From Rhodanobacteraceae bacterium (lineage in GTDB: Bacteria; Pseudomonadota; Gammaproteobacteria; Xanthomonadales; Rhodanobacteraceae), in NCBI GenBank assembly GCA_027019085.1, contig JALUXG010000008.1:33759-97758 (forward strand): DNA of 64,000 bases. Direction: 5' to 3'. How positions within the stretch are numbered: position 1 is the first letter of the stretch; every line of letters starts with the position of its first letter. Shown here one piece after another: positions 20,177 to 29,815 of the stretch. The notes below the pieces were generated by a model. It worked only from the letters and a program-made list of their open reading frames with translations. It searched no databases and was not told where the DNA came from. The translations under genes and the position numbers were made by a program.

Positions 20177-20692
20177 CTAGAACTCCGGATCCCAGTCGAC
20201 CTCGATGCGATCGTTGTCGAGATCAACGCAAACCACGTAGGTTTCCAGCACGAACGGAACCAGATGTTCCCTGCCTTCACCACGCACCACCATCACGTCG
20301 TTGGCGCCGGTGGCAAACAGATTCTTCACGCGCCCGAGGCGGACACCTTGCCTGGTCACCACCTCGAGCCCTTCCAGGTCGCACCAGTAATAATGGCCAG
20401 GCTCCGGATCCGGCAATGCCTCGCGCGCAACGAAGATCGCACTGCCGATCCATGCTGCAGCCTGGTCGCGGTCCTCGATACCGGGCATGGTGGCGATGAC
20501 GCCCTTGCCCTGCTCGCGACCCTCGACCCCATGCATCTCGGTTTCCTCACCCGGCGCTTTGACAAGCAGCCATGGCTGGTAGTCGAAGATGCGCGTGCGC
20601 GGTTCGGTCCAGGATTCCAGCTTGACCGTTCCGCGTACGCCCGACAATCCGACGATGCGCCCCACCGGGACGCGCCGGTCGGCGCCGGCCAT
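20177..20692 (-). CDS. rimM: Ribosome maturation factor RimM
   Basis: [25 protein letters not shown]...[11 protein letters not shown]; lies in rpsP-rimM-trmD-rplS order. Confidence 0.94.
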   Translation of the reverse strand: MAGADRRVPVGRIVGLSGVRGTVKLESWTEPRTRIFDYQPWLLVKAPGEETEMHGVEGREQGKGVIATMPGIEDRDQAAAWIGSAIFVAREALPDPEPGHYYWCDLEGLEVVTRQGVRLGRVKNLFATGANDVMVVRGEGREHLVPFVLETYVVCVDLDNDRIEVDWDPEF

Positions 20693-20694
20693 GC

Positions 20695-20949
20695 TCAGGC
20701 AGCGGCCTGCTTGCCGGCTTCCTTGACCAGCGCACGCACCTTGTCGCTCATCTGTGCGCCCTTGTTGACCCATGCCATGGCCTTGTCCACATCCAGCTCC
20801 AGACGCTTGTCGGCGCCGGAGGCCACGGGATTGTAGTAGCCCAGGCGTTCGATGTTGCGACCGTCGCGCTTGTTGCGCTGGTCGGTCACGACGATGTGAT
20901 AGAACGGACGGCCCTTGGCGCCGCCGCGCGCAAGACGAATCTTAACCAT
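20695..20949 (-). CDS. rpsP: 30S ribosomal protein S16
   Basis: [41 protein letters not shown]. Confidence 0.97.
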   Translation of the reverse strand: MVKIRLARGGAKGRPFYHIVVTDQRNKRDGRNIERLGYYNPVASGADKRLELDVDKAMAWVNKGAQMSDKVRALVKEAGKQAAA

Positions 20950-21094
20950 GTGATCTCAACTCCGAAGATGCCGGAAAGCCGGCAGCGCACGCGACGGTGC
21001 GTGGTAAACGATGCATTTTAACGGAAAAACGCGAAAAAGGAAGCCTTGAAGGACATCCCCGCACCATCGGGCTGCAACCCGGGTTTGCAAGGAT

Positions 21095-22468
21095 TCAGCG
21101 CATGGGCGGAATACCGCCGCCCATGCCCTTCATGGCACCGCGCATTTGCCGCATCAGGCCCTTGCCGCCGCCCTTGCCCAGCTTGGACATCATTTTCGAC
21201 ATCTGCATGTACTGCTTCATCAGGCGATTGACATCGGCCGGCTGGGTACCCGATCCGCGCGCCACGCGCGCCTTGCGCGAGCCCTTCAGCAGGTCGGGGT
21301 GTCGTCGCTCCTGCGGAGTCATCGAGTTGATGATGGCGACCATGCGACGAAGCTGTCCGTCGTCGGCCTTCTGCTTTACCGCATCGGGTATCGAGCCCAT
21401 GCCGGGCAATTTGTCCATGAGACCGGCCAGACCACCCATGTTCATCATCTGTTCGAGCTGATCGCGCATGTCGACCAGATCGAAGCGACGGCCCTTGATG
21501 ACCTTTTTCGCAAGCTTCTGCGCCTTTTCGTGATCGACCTTGCGCTCGACTTCCTCGACCAGGCTGAGCACATCGCCCATGCCGAGGATGCGCTGGGCCA
21601 CGCGATCCGGATGGAACGGCTCGAGCGCATCGGTGGTTTCACCGGCGCCGAGGAACTTGATCGGCCGCCCGGTGATCTGGCGCACCGACAACGCCGCCCC
21701 GCCCCGGGCATCACCATCGGTCTTGGTCAGCACCACGCCGGTCAGCGGCAGCGCATCGGCGAAGGCCCTGGCGGTATTGGCCGCGTCCTGGCCGGTCATG
21801 GCATCGACGGTGAACAGGGTTTCCACCGGATCCAGCGCAGCATGCAGGCGCCGGATCTCGTCCATCATCCGCTCATCCACGTGCAGGCGGCCGGCGGTAT
21901 CGACAATCAGCACATCCACCAGCTCGCGGCGCGCTGCGGCCATGGCTGACCGGGCAATGTCCACCGGATCCTGTCCGGCCTCGGAGGGGAAGCACGTTAC
22001 CTGGATCTGTTCGGCCAGGGTCTTCAGTTGCTCGATGGCCGCCGGGCGGTAGACGTCGCAACTGACCACCATGACCTTCTTTTTCTGACGTTCTTTCAGC
22101 AACCGCGCCAGCTTGGCCACCGTGGTGGTCTTGCCCGCGCCCTGCAGACCCGCCATGAGCACGACTGCGGGAGGCTGCACGGCCAGGTCCAGGGCTTCAT
22201 TGGACTGCCCCATCAGCGCCGTCAGTTCGTCGCTCACCACCTTGACCAGCGCCTGGCCGGGCGTGAGGCTCTTGAGCACTTCCTGCCCGACGGCGCGCGT
22301 CTTCACCCGCTCGACGAGCGCCTGCACCACAGGCAGCGCCACGTCGGCCTCCAGAAGGGCGATGCGAACCTCGCGCAGGCTTTCCTGGATATTGTCCTCG
22401 GTCAGACGGGCACGCCCGCGCAACCGCTGGACGGTCGAAGAGAGACGCTGGCTTAGAGACTCGAACAT
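21095..22468 (-). CDS. ffh: Signal recognition particle protein Ffh
   Basis: SRP54 GTPase GLQGAGKTTTVAKLA, DTAGRLHVDERMM, C-terminal Met-rich M domain. Confidence 0.97.
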   Translation of the reverse strand: MFESLSQRLSSTVQRLRGRARLTEDNIQESLREVRIALLEADVALPVVQALVERVKTRAVGQEVLKSLTPGQALVKVVSDELTALMGQSNEALDLAVQPPAVVLMAGLQGAGKTTTVAKLARLLKERQKKKVMVVSCDVYRPAAIEQLKTLAEQIQVTCFPSEAGQDPVDIARSAMAAARRELVDVLIVDTAGRLHVDERMMDEIRRLHAALDPVETLFTVDAMTGQDAANTARAFADALPLTGVVLTKTDGDARGGAALSVRQITGRPIKFLGAGETTDALEPFHPDRVAQRILGMGDVLSLVEEVERKVDHEKAQKLAKKVIKGRRFDLVDMRDQLEQMMNMGGLAGLMDKLPGMGSIPDAVKQKADDGQLRRMVAIINSMTPQERRHPDLLKGSRKARVARGSGTQPADVNRLMKQYMQMSKMMSKLGKGGGKGLMRQMRGAMKGMGGGIPPMR

Positions 22469-22560
22469 GAAACCCGTGCCGATGTTGTGGAACGTCCAAG
22501 TATAACCGAGCCTGCACGCAGCCTGCGGCCAACCCAGCACATGCATCCAGCGACGTTACT

Positions 22561-23175
22561 TCAGCGGCGTTTCGAAACCTCTGCCCCACCCGGGATGAAT
22601 GAAGCGGAATCACCAAGGGGGGTATCCACGTCCGGCAAGGCCACGTCGGGGATGGCAGCCATTTCCTCGTCGGTCATGTCCGAAACAGCGGCACTGTCCT
22701 GCATTGAAGCACCGGAGACCTGCAATCTCCCCGCCTGCGCCAGACGGCCGATGCGATCGAACACCTCGGCGCGCCCGAAGGGTTTCTTCATGAAGTCGTC
22801 GGCTCCGAAGCGCTGCACGTAGAACTGTTCGGTAGCCTGCACATTGCCGCTGATCATCACGATCGGGATGTCGCGCGTACGAGGATCCTGCCGCAGGCTC
22901 CGCAATACCTTGAAGCCATTCATCCCCGGCATGACGATATCGAGAAAGATCAGCGTCGGCCGTTCGCCAAAGGCCAATTGCAGTGCCTGCTCGCCATTTT
23001 CGGCCCGCAGCACGGCATAGCCGTTCTGGATCAGCATCTTGGCCAGTACTGCACGAATAGTCGGCGAATCGTCGACCACCAGCGCACTGGCGCCGTCCTG
23101 GACCGGCAATCGCGACCGCTGACGGCGGTCCATGTGGGTACCCAGCAAACGCCGGAAGAAATTTCCTGCTGGCAT
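22561..23175 (-). CDS. Response-regulator receiver protein (PilG/PilH-like)
   Basis: REC: ALVVDDSPTIRAVLAKML, LIFLDIVMPGMNG, IVMISGN, KKPFGRAEVFDRI; Asp/Glu-rich C-terminal tail. Confidence 0.8.
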   Translation of the reverse strand: MPAGNFFRRLLGTHMDRRQRSRLPVQDGASALVVDDSPTIRAVLAKMLIQNGYAVLRAENGEQALQLAFGERPTLIFLDIVMPGMNGFKVLRSLRQDPRTRDIPIVMISGNVQATEQFYVQRFGADDFMKKPFGRAEVFDRIGRLAQAGRLQVSGASMQDSAAVSDMTDEEMAAIPDVALPDVDTPLGDSASFIPGGAEVSKRR

Positions 23176-23262
23176 GCTTCCATCCCGTTCAAGGCAGATG
23201 CAGTGTGCGTCCACACGGCGCATGGCGCAAATCGCCCTTCTGGTCGATCTGTACAGCGCGAG

Positions 23263-23652
23263 TCAACCGCCTTCCTTGAGGCGACGCAATTGCCTGCGGG
23301 CATGCTTGTCGGGGCGCTGCCGCGGCGAGGCCGGCCCGGCAAGACGACGCAACTCGCGCTGCGCCATACGCGCCTGCCGGCTTTCCTCGGTCTCGCTGTA
23401 CAGTTTCTGCGCAACCTCTGCCGAGCCTCGCGTCGACGACAGTCCCAGCACGACGATGTCCAGTCGCTCCCCCGCACGTGTCACCTGCAACCGGTCGCCA
23501 ACACGGATGGGGCGCGCGGGCTTGCACGCCACGCCGTTATGGACGACTTTGCCACCATCGATCGCATCGCGGCTGAGTCGTCGTGTCTTGAAGAATCGTG
23601 CGGCCCATAGCCACTGGTCCGCACGCACCGTGGCGTTGTCATCGGCGCTCAT
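23263..23652 (-). CDS. hslR: S4-domain RNA-binding protein, Hsp15-like
   Basis: VRADQWLWAARFFKTRRLSRDAIDGGKVVHNGVACKPARPIRVGDRLQV; basic C-terminus. Confidence 0.88.
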   Translation of the reverse strand: MSADDNATVRADQWLWAARFFKTRRLSRDAIDGGKVVHNGVACKPARPIRVGDRLQVTRAGERLDIVVLGLSSTRGSAEVAQKLYSETEESRQARMAQRELRRLAGPASPRQRPDKHARRQLRRLKEGG

Positions 23653-23694
23653 GTCTGGATTATGCTGGATCCGGGCGTAATGGAGGACTGCATC

Positions 23695-23970
23695 ATGGCG
23701 CTTGACCTGGATTTCGACCTCAAGGCCCTGGGCATTGCACTGCCCTTTGCCGCCATCGCATGGAAATGGCTGCGCAGCCACAACGACCGCACGCTGTCAC
23801 CACCGGGCGCAGGCACGAACGACGCAGCGATCGAACGCTTGGTACACCAAGGCAAGTCGCTGGAAGCGATCAAGGCGATACGCAGCAAATACAAGTGCAG
23901 CCTTGCCCAGGCCAAGGCGCAATACGATGCGATTCGCGAACGTCAGTCCGGGGACAGCTCACCCCGATAG
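23695..23970 (+). CDS. Small protein with N-terminal hydrophobic segment and L7/L12 C-terminal-like motif
   Basis: MALDLDFDLKALGIALPFAAIAWKWL... then IERLVHQGKSLEAIKAIRSKYKCSLAQAKAQYDAI. Confidence 0.65.
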   Translation: MALDLDFDLKALGIALPFAAIAWKWLRSHNDRTLSPPGAGTNDAAIERLVHQGKSLEAIKAIRSKYKCSLAQAKAQYDAIRERQSGDSSPR

Positions 23971-24861
23971 GATCAGATTGGCCAACGGCACCGTAACCAG
24001 CGAGAGCACGATACCGATGCCGAGCACGCTGTTGGCCAGATCGCGGTCGAGTCCGTACTGTTCAGCGAGGATGGCCGCTGAAATCATCGGCGCCATCGCT
24101 GCCTCGAGCACTCCCACGGTCAACACCAGGCCATGCACGCCCAGGCCGATGCCCAGTCCCCAGGCCAGCAAGGGGCCAGCCAGCAGCTTCCAGCCAAGCC
24201 CCGCCGAGATGATTCCGGCCTGACCGCGCACTCCGCCAAGCCTGAACTGCATGCCCACCGAAAACAGGGCCAGCGGCGTGAGCGTGGCGCCGATCGGCGC
24301 CAGCACGCCATCGACCCATGAAGGCCAACCACCCAGCCTGCCTGCCATGACGCCAATCACGAGGCACACAAAGGCCGGAAACGTGACGATCCGGCGCAGC
24401 ACATGACTCACCCGCGGGCGCCCACCGGCATACATGGCAGCCGCGACCAGGGCAAACGAGGACAGCAGCGGAAACGAACCCAGCTGATCGGCCACCACGG
24501 CGAATTTCAGACCTTCCGCGCCGTGCAGGGCCTCGATCAGGGGAAATCCCATGAAACTCGTGTTGCCCAGCCCACACACCAGCACCAGCGTGCCGATGCG
24601 CGCGCGCGACCAGCCCAGACGATGGCCAATGGCTGCACACAGCGCCCAGGCGCCAAAAAAGACCACCCAGGTGGCGGCAACCGGAAACCACAGGTCCGAC
24701 CGGAACCGGAGTTTCGGTATCAGCTCCAGCACGATGGCCGGCAGCGCCACATACAGCACCCACCAGTTGATCGCACGCGCCATGCCTTTCGGAGGATGGG
24801 CCCATCGCGCGATCAGCTTCCCGAGTACCAGGCAGACAAAGAGCAGCAGCAGGGCTTCCAT
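23959..24861 (-). CDS. AEC-family (auxin efflux carrier-like) transporter
   Basis: Multi-TM, CGLGNTSFMGFPLIEALHG motif, LAEQYGLDRDLANSVLGIGIVLSLVTVPL. Confidence 0.85.
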   Translation of the reverse strand: MEALLLLFVCLVLGKLIARWAHPPKGMARAINWWVLYVALPAIVLELIPKLRFRSDLWFPVAATWVVFFGAWALCAAIGHRLGWSRARIGTLVLVCGLGNTSFMGFPLIEALHGAEGLKFAVVADQLGSFPLLSSFALVAAAMYAGGRPRVSHVLRRIVTFPAFVCLVIGVMAGRLGGWPSWVDGVLAPIGATLTPLALFSVGMQFRLGGVRGQAGIISAGLGWKLLAGPLLAWGLGIGLGVHGLVLTVGVLEAAMAPMISAAILAEQYGLDRDLANSVLGIGIVLSLVTVPLANLILSG

Positions 24862-24961
24862 GAACGATGCAACCCTCGGCAAAGCGGCTATTGAACACCA
24901 TGCAGCCACCCGCACGCACCCTCGGCGATAATGCATGTACGAATATTTCCTGCGAGCCTGC

Positions 24962-26077
24962 ATGTCCCATCGCGTACACGGATTGACCGGAGAGTCAGCA
25001 CAAGCTGACTGGCCTCCGCTGACAGCGGGCGAACTCGTCACCGTGCTTGCCTGCTATGGCCTCGACGCACCGCAAGGTTCGCCGTGGATCAGTCCCCGCC
25101 CGCTCTCTTCCGCTGCCTGCGTGCAGGCCGGAACACGTCAGGTCTTCGTCAAACGCCACCCGCGGGATGTTCGCAACGCACCGGCCTTGCGAGAGGAACA
25201 CCGTTTCATCGCCCACCTGCGCGCACGCGGCATCCCTGTACCCCAGGTACTGACACGACCCGATGGCGACAGCGTGTTCGATACCGGGACATGGACCTAC
25301 GAACTGCATGCCCTTGCCGCGGGCGACGACCGCTATCGCCAGGCCCATTCGTGGACACCGCCGCGTTCGCTTTCCGACGCGCGTGCCGCGGGCAGCATGC
25401 TGGCCAGGCTGCATCAGGCCTCGCAGGGATACGCCGCGCCGCAACGCTCCACGCACATCCTGGTCGCCCGCGACGAACTGCTGCGCGACGCGGATGTGAT
25501 CGGCGCGCTGGAAGCACAACTGGCTTCACGGCCGGCACTGGCCAGTTTCCTCGCCACGCGCCGCTGGCAGAACGACCTGCAAGCCGATGTGCTGCCCCTG
25601 CATGCACTTGCGCAACCGGAGCTGGCCGGCGAGCCGCGCCTGTGGACCCACAACGACTGGCATGTGTCGAACCTGTTCTGGCACGACGATCACCGTGTTG
25701 CCGCGGTGGTGGATTTCGGACTGGCCTCGCCGAACTTCGCGCTTTACGACCTGGCAACCGCCATCGAGCGCAATGCCATTGCATGGCTGGACCTGGTACG
25801 CGGGGATGAGTCCGTGCACGCCCGTGTCGCCGAAGCGCTGATCACCGGCTACCGTGACGAGACCCCCCTGCATGCACGGGACCTGCATGTGCTGGCACGC
25901 TTGCTGCCTGTGGTGCACCTGGATTTCGCGCTCTCGGAGATCGAGTACTTCCACGGCATTCTTGCTTCGCGCGAGCGCGCCGAACTGGCCTATGCACAGT
26001 TCCTCCTGGGCCACGCCCGCTGGTTCAGGCAGGCCTCCGGACAGCGTCTGCTGGAATGCATCGAGGCACTCGCCTGA
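24962..26077 (+). CDS. APH/SrkA(YihE)-family phosphotransferase
   Basis: RLWTHNDWHVSNLFW catalytic-loop motif, VVDFGLASPNFALYDLATAIERN. Confidence 0.78.
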   Translation: MSHRVHGLTGESAQADWPPLTAGELVTVLACYGLDAPQGSPWISPRPLSSAACVQAGTRQVFVKRHPRDVRNAPALREEHRFIAHLRARGIPVPQVLTRPDGDSVFDTGTWTYELHALAAGDDRYRQAHSWTPPRSLSDARAAGSMLARLHQASQGYAAPQRSTHILVARDELLRDADVIGALEAQLASRPALASFLATRRWQNDLQADVLPLHALAQPELAGEPRLWTHNDWHVSNLFWHDDHRVAAVVDFGLASPNFALYDLATAIERNAIAWLDLVRGDESVHARVAEALITGYRDETPLHARDLHVLARLLPVVHLDFALSEIEYFHGILASRERAELAYAQFLLGHARWFRQASGQRLLECIEALA

Positions 26078-26140
26078 CCGTATCGCTCGCAAAAACCGGC
26101 TGGCGTTCGGACACAAAACATGCTGCAATGCATGCCTGAG

Positions 26141-26221
26141 AAGCGGGGGTGCCTGGCTGGAACCAGGCTGAGAATCACCCTTCGAACCTGATCCGGCTCG
26201 TACCGGCGTAGGGAGCTTCGA
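26141..26221 (+). promoter_or_regulatory. TPP (THI-box) riboswitch
   Basis: gcgggggtgcctggctggaaccaggctgagaatcacccttcgaacctgatccggctcgtaccggcgtagggagc: carries GGGGTGCC, GGCTGAGA, ACCC, GAACCTGATC and TACCGGCGTAGGGA. Confidence 0.95.
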
Positions 26222-26289
26222 CATGATCCGCCTGCCTGGCGGGTCAGGTCGCCGTCGCTTCGTGGCATCCACCAACCGACGTGCAGACC

Positions 26290-28464
26290 ATGAACCGTAC
26301 CCTCTTCAGCATCGCCCTCCTCCTCGTGCCTGTATACGCCGTCTCCGGCATGGCGTCGGCCCGTGACACACAGCCGGCCTCTGCGGCATCGTCCGCCACG
26401 CCCCTGGCCCCGGTTACCGTGCGCTCGCCATCCGCACCTCGACAAGGCGGGATCGCCAATCTGGATGGTGCATCCCTCAAGGACACCCCGGTCAGTATCA
26501 CCATCATGTCGCGCCGTGAACTGGACCTGCGCCAACCGCGCACCATCAGCGACCTGGCCAGTTATGACGCTTCGATGGGCGATGATTACGCGCCTGTCGG
26601 TTACTACCAGGACACCACTATCCGCGGCTACATCCTCGACCTGGCCACCGGATTTCGCATCAACGACCTGACGGTGGTCGGGGCCCAGCGCTTTGCCTTC
26701 GAGAACGTGCAGCGGGTGGAGGTTCTCAAGGGCCTGGCAGGTATCGACGCCGGCGTGATCGCACCCGCCGGCGTGATCGATTTCATCACCAAGCGCCCAG
26801 CCGATGTGCACAGCCTCACCTTCGGCACCGACTCGCACGGGTCACGCTATGCCGCGGCCGACATTGGCACCTGGCTGACACCGGATTTCGGCATCCGACT
26901 CAACACGGCCTGGGAAGGCATCCACAGCTACGTCGAGCATGCCAACGGCCGACGCAATTTCTATGCCCTGGCTGCGGACTGGAAGATCGGGGAGCGCGCC
27001 GTATTGCGCCTGGACAGCAGCTACCAGACCAGCGCGCAACGTTCGGTGTCGGGCTACCAGCTACTGGGCGGCACCACCGTGCCTGCGCATGCCAGCCGCA
27101 CGCAGATGCTCGGCTACGAGCCCTGGCAACTGCCCGTGATCATGGGCACCAGCAACACCAGCGCACGCCTGGACCTCGCACTGAGCAAGCACTGGAAACT
27201 GCGGCTCGATGCCGGGCACAGCCGCAGCGTCATCAACGACAACGTGGCCTACGCCTACGGCTGCTTCTATACCGCCGCCTGCGCAAGCGGCGCCACACCG
27301 GGCAATTTCTTCGCTCCCAACGGCGAGTACGACATCTACGACTACCGCAGCCCGGACGACACGCGGGCCAACGACGAGATCAAGGCCATCGTGAACGGTC
27401 AGTTCGATACCGGTTTCCTGCACCACACCGTGAGCCTGGGCGCGGATTTTTTCCGCCGTATCGTGCATCAGCGTCCTTATGTGTATGACTATGTCGGCAG
27501 CGCCAACATCAGCCAGCGCAACCCGCCCTACTACCCCCCCTCGCCGAATCAGCCCGGCCCACCGGCCCGACGACTGGACAGCTGGCAGCGCGCACTCATG
27601 GCGCAGGACCGCATCCGCTTTGGCGGGCACTGGCAGGGTGTTGTCGGCGCGCGTTTCGTGCGTCTGGACGAAAGCGCCTTTGACGACCGCGGCCTGCTCC
27701 AGCGTCATACCCGCCTGCACCGCGCCCTGCCCCAGGCCGCTTTGTTATGGATGCCCGACGCTGCCATCACCGGATATCTCAGTTACAGCGAAAGCCTGTC
27801 ACTGGGCGCGGAGGCACCGTGGTGGGCCAGCAACGGAGGCACCATCCTTGCGCCCCTGCTCTCGCGGCAAACCGAGCTGGGTGCCAGATACGATTCAGAC
27901 GGTGGCCCGCAACTGAGCCTGGCCGTGTTCCGCATCCGTCGCCCCGATCAGTACGCCATGCCCGATGCCAGTCCGGCGGGATACACCTTCGTGCAGCGCG
28001 GTCAGAACGTGCATCAGGGTATCGAACTGGGCGCGCATGGCCCGCTGGGGGCAGATCTGCGCCTCGATGCCAGCGTGGCCTGGCTGCGGACACGCGCCGA
28101 GGGCATCGGCACGCCCGCCTACGAGGGGCATCAGCTCGTGAACACGCCAGCCTGGCGCACTTCGGTTTTCGCCGAGTACCGGTTGCCGGTGTTCCCCGCA
28201 CTGAGCCTGCTGGGCGGCTGGCGCTACAGCAGCGAGAAGAATGCGCTGCCAGACGGCCTGACGCGCGTGGGCGCCTACAACGTCTTCGATACCGGGCTGG
28301 TCTACCGCACCCGCCCCGGCGGGCATACCATCACCTGGCGCCTGATCGTCAACAACGTGTTCAACCGTTTCTACTGGCGCGATACCGGAACCGCCTATGG
28401 CGACGCCTTCCTGTTCCCGGGCGCACCGCGTCTGGCCCGCCTTACCGTGACCGTGGACCTGTAA
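26290..28464 (+). CDS. TonB-dependent receptor, predicted thiamine-related uptake
   Basis: Signal peptide, plug (DTPVSITIMSRRELDLRQPRTISDL...VQRVEVLKGLAGIDAG), beta-barrel C-terminus VNNVFNRFYWRDTG...RLTVTVDL; TPP riboswitch upstream. Confidence 0.9.
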   Translation: MNRTLFSIALLLVPVYAVSGMASARDTQPASAASSATPLAPVTVRSPSAPRQGGIANLDGASLKDTPVSITIMSRRELDLRQPRTISDLASYDASMGDDYAPVGYYQDTTIRGYILDLATGFRINDLTVVGAQRFAFENVQRVEVLKGLAGIDAGVIAPAGVIDFITKRPADVHSLTFGTDSHGSRYAAADIGTWLTPDFGIRLNTAWEGIHSYVEHANGRRNFYALAADWKIGERAVLRLDSSYQTSAQRSVSGYQLLGGTTVPAHASRTQMLGYEPWQLPVIMGTSNTSARLDLALSKHWKLRLDAGHSRSVINDNVAYAYGCFYTAACASGATPGNFFAPNGEYDIYDYRSPDDTRANDEIKAIVNGQFDTGFLHHTVSLGADFFRRIVHQRPYVYDYVGSANISQRNPPYYPPSPNQPGPPARRLDSWQRALMAQDRIRFGGHWQGVVGARFVRLDESAFDDRGLLQRHTRLHRALPQAALLWMPDAAITGYLSYSESLSLGAEAPWWASNGGTILAPLLSRQTELGARYDSDGGPQLSLAVFRIRRPDQYAMPDASPAGYTFVQRGQNVHQGIELGAHGPLGADLRLDASVAWLRTRAEGIGTPAYEGHQLVNTPAWRTSVFAEYRLPVFPALSLLGGWRYSSEKNALPDGLTRVGAYNVFDTGLVYRTRPGGHTITWRLIVNNVFNRFYWRDTGTAYGDAFLFPGAPRLARLTVTVDL

Positions 28465-28468
28465 GCCC

Positions 28469-29056
28469 ATGGGCTGGCTGGAGCTGACCGGTTCGGTACT
28501 GAGCATCTACGCCGTCTGGCTGACAGCCCGGCGGCGCATGCTCAACTTTCCCGTGGGCCTGGCCTCGGTGATCGTGTACGGGTGGATCTTCTACTCTGCG
28601 CACCTGTATTCGGACGCCCTGCTGCAGATCGTTTTCGCCGGTTTCATCGTCTACGGATGGCTGCGCTGGATCGGCAACCTCGACACCAGCGGACGCGTGC
28701 GGATCGCGCCGCTGCCCCGCCGGCGCGCCATGCTCAGCGTGCTGGCAGGCGTGCTCGGCGCGCTGGCACTGGGCTGGACGATGCATCGCTACACCGATGC
28801 CGCCCTGCCCTGGCTGGATGCCGCACTCACTGCGTTCAGCCTGGTCGCCCAGTTCTGGCAGGATCGTCGCCACCTCGCCGCCTGGTGGCTGTGGATCATG
28901 CTCGATGTGATCTACATCGGGGAATACCTGTACAAGGACCTGCGCATCACCGCCGTGCTGTATGCCATTTTCGTCGGGCTGGCGGTAATGGGGCTGCGCG
29001 CGTGGCAGCACGCCGCCACAGGGGAGGCATCATGCGCCGACCCTGCCACAGGTTGA
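28469..29056 (+). CDS. pnuT: PnuC/PnuT-family transporter (predicted thiamine)
   Basis: WLELTGSVLSIYAVWLTARRRMLNFPVG, WLWIMLDVIYIGEYLYKDLRITAVLYAIF; 4 nt after the receptor stop. Confidence 0.88.
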   Translation: MGWLELTGSVLSIYAVWLTARRRMLNFPVGLASVIVYGWIFYSAHLYSDALLQIVFAGFIVYGWLRWIGNLDTSGRVRIAPLPRRRAMLSVLAGVLGALALGWTMHRYTDAALPWLDAALTAFSLVAQFWQDRRHLAAWWLWIMLDVIYIGEYLYKDLRITAVLYAIFVGLAVMGLRAWQHAATGEASCADPATG

Positions 29057-29057
29057 A

Positions 29058-29606
29058 TCAGCCGCGGGTCTCGAGCCAGCGCCGCGCCATGCGCCGCAGC
29101 GATGCATCCATCGAAACGTCGTCGGCAATCGAGGTCACCTCGCGCCAGGCCAGCGCATGCGATTCGTTGCTGACGACGAAACGTTCGTCCTCGCCGGCAC
29201 GCACGACATAACGAACGTCGTAGTGCCAGTGTTCGGGTTCGTTACCCCTTGCCGGGATGCGATGACGATCAAGGTCGAAGATGTCGCCCTCGACCCTCAA
29301 TCCGGCCACACCGGTCTCCTCTTGCGCCTCCCGCAGGGCCACATGCGACAGGTTCATGTCGCCATCGGCATGACCGCCCGGCTGCAGCCAGCGATCGAGC
29401 TTGCGGTGATGCGTGAGCAGGGTACGCCGTCCGTCGGCACTGACCAGCCAGGCCGAGGCAGTGAAATGCCCAGCAAGACGCGTGCGCAGGAAAGCAGGCC
29501 TGCCTTCCCCGGCAAGACTCGTGAAAAGATCGGCGGTGGGTGCATCGTTCATTGCCTGCGCATAGCTGTCGAGATGCTCGCGCAGGCGGGCCAGGGCTGG
29601 GTTCAT
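29058..29606 (-). CDS. NUDIX hydrolase
   Basis: Nudix-like box ALREAQEETGVAGL with LQPGGHADGDMNL. Confidence 0.87.
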   Translation of the reverse strand: MNPALARLREHLDSYAQAMNDAPTADLFTSLAGEGRPAFLRTRLAGHFTASAWLVSADGRRTLLTHHRKLDRWLQPGGHADGDMNLSHVALREAQEETGVAGLRVEGDIFDLDRHRIPARGNEPEHWHYDVRYVVRAGEDERFVVSNESHALAWREVTSIADDVSMDASLRRMARRWLETRG

Positions 29607-29815
29607 GCGTCCTTGGGTCCTTGCGGGAAAAGTGCGCTGCCACACGGGGCAGACCGGCTGCGCAGCTTAACCCATGACTTTTCTCCTTGTACGGCATCGG
29701 GGAGTTTGGCATGGTACGGCGACCGCGACCCGCCAGACACGGGCCGCCGCATTCGCAGTGGCGGGGAACGACTACATCCGCGCCAACATCGCTGCATCAT
29801 CCGGGGAGACATTGC

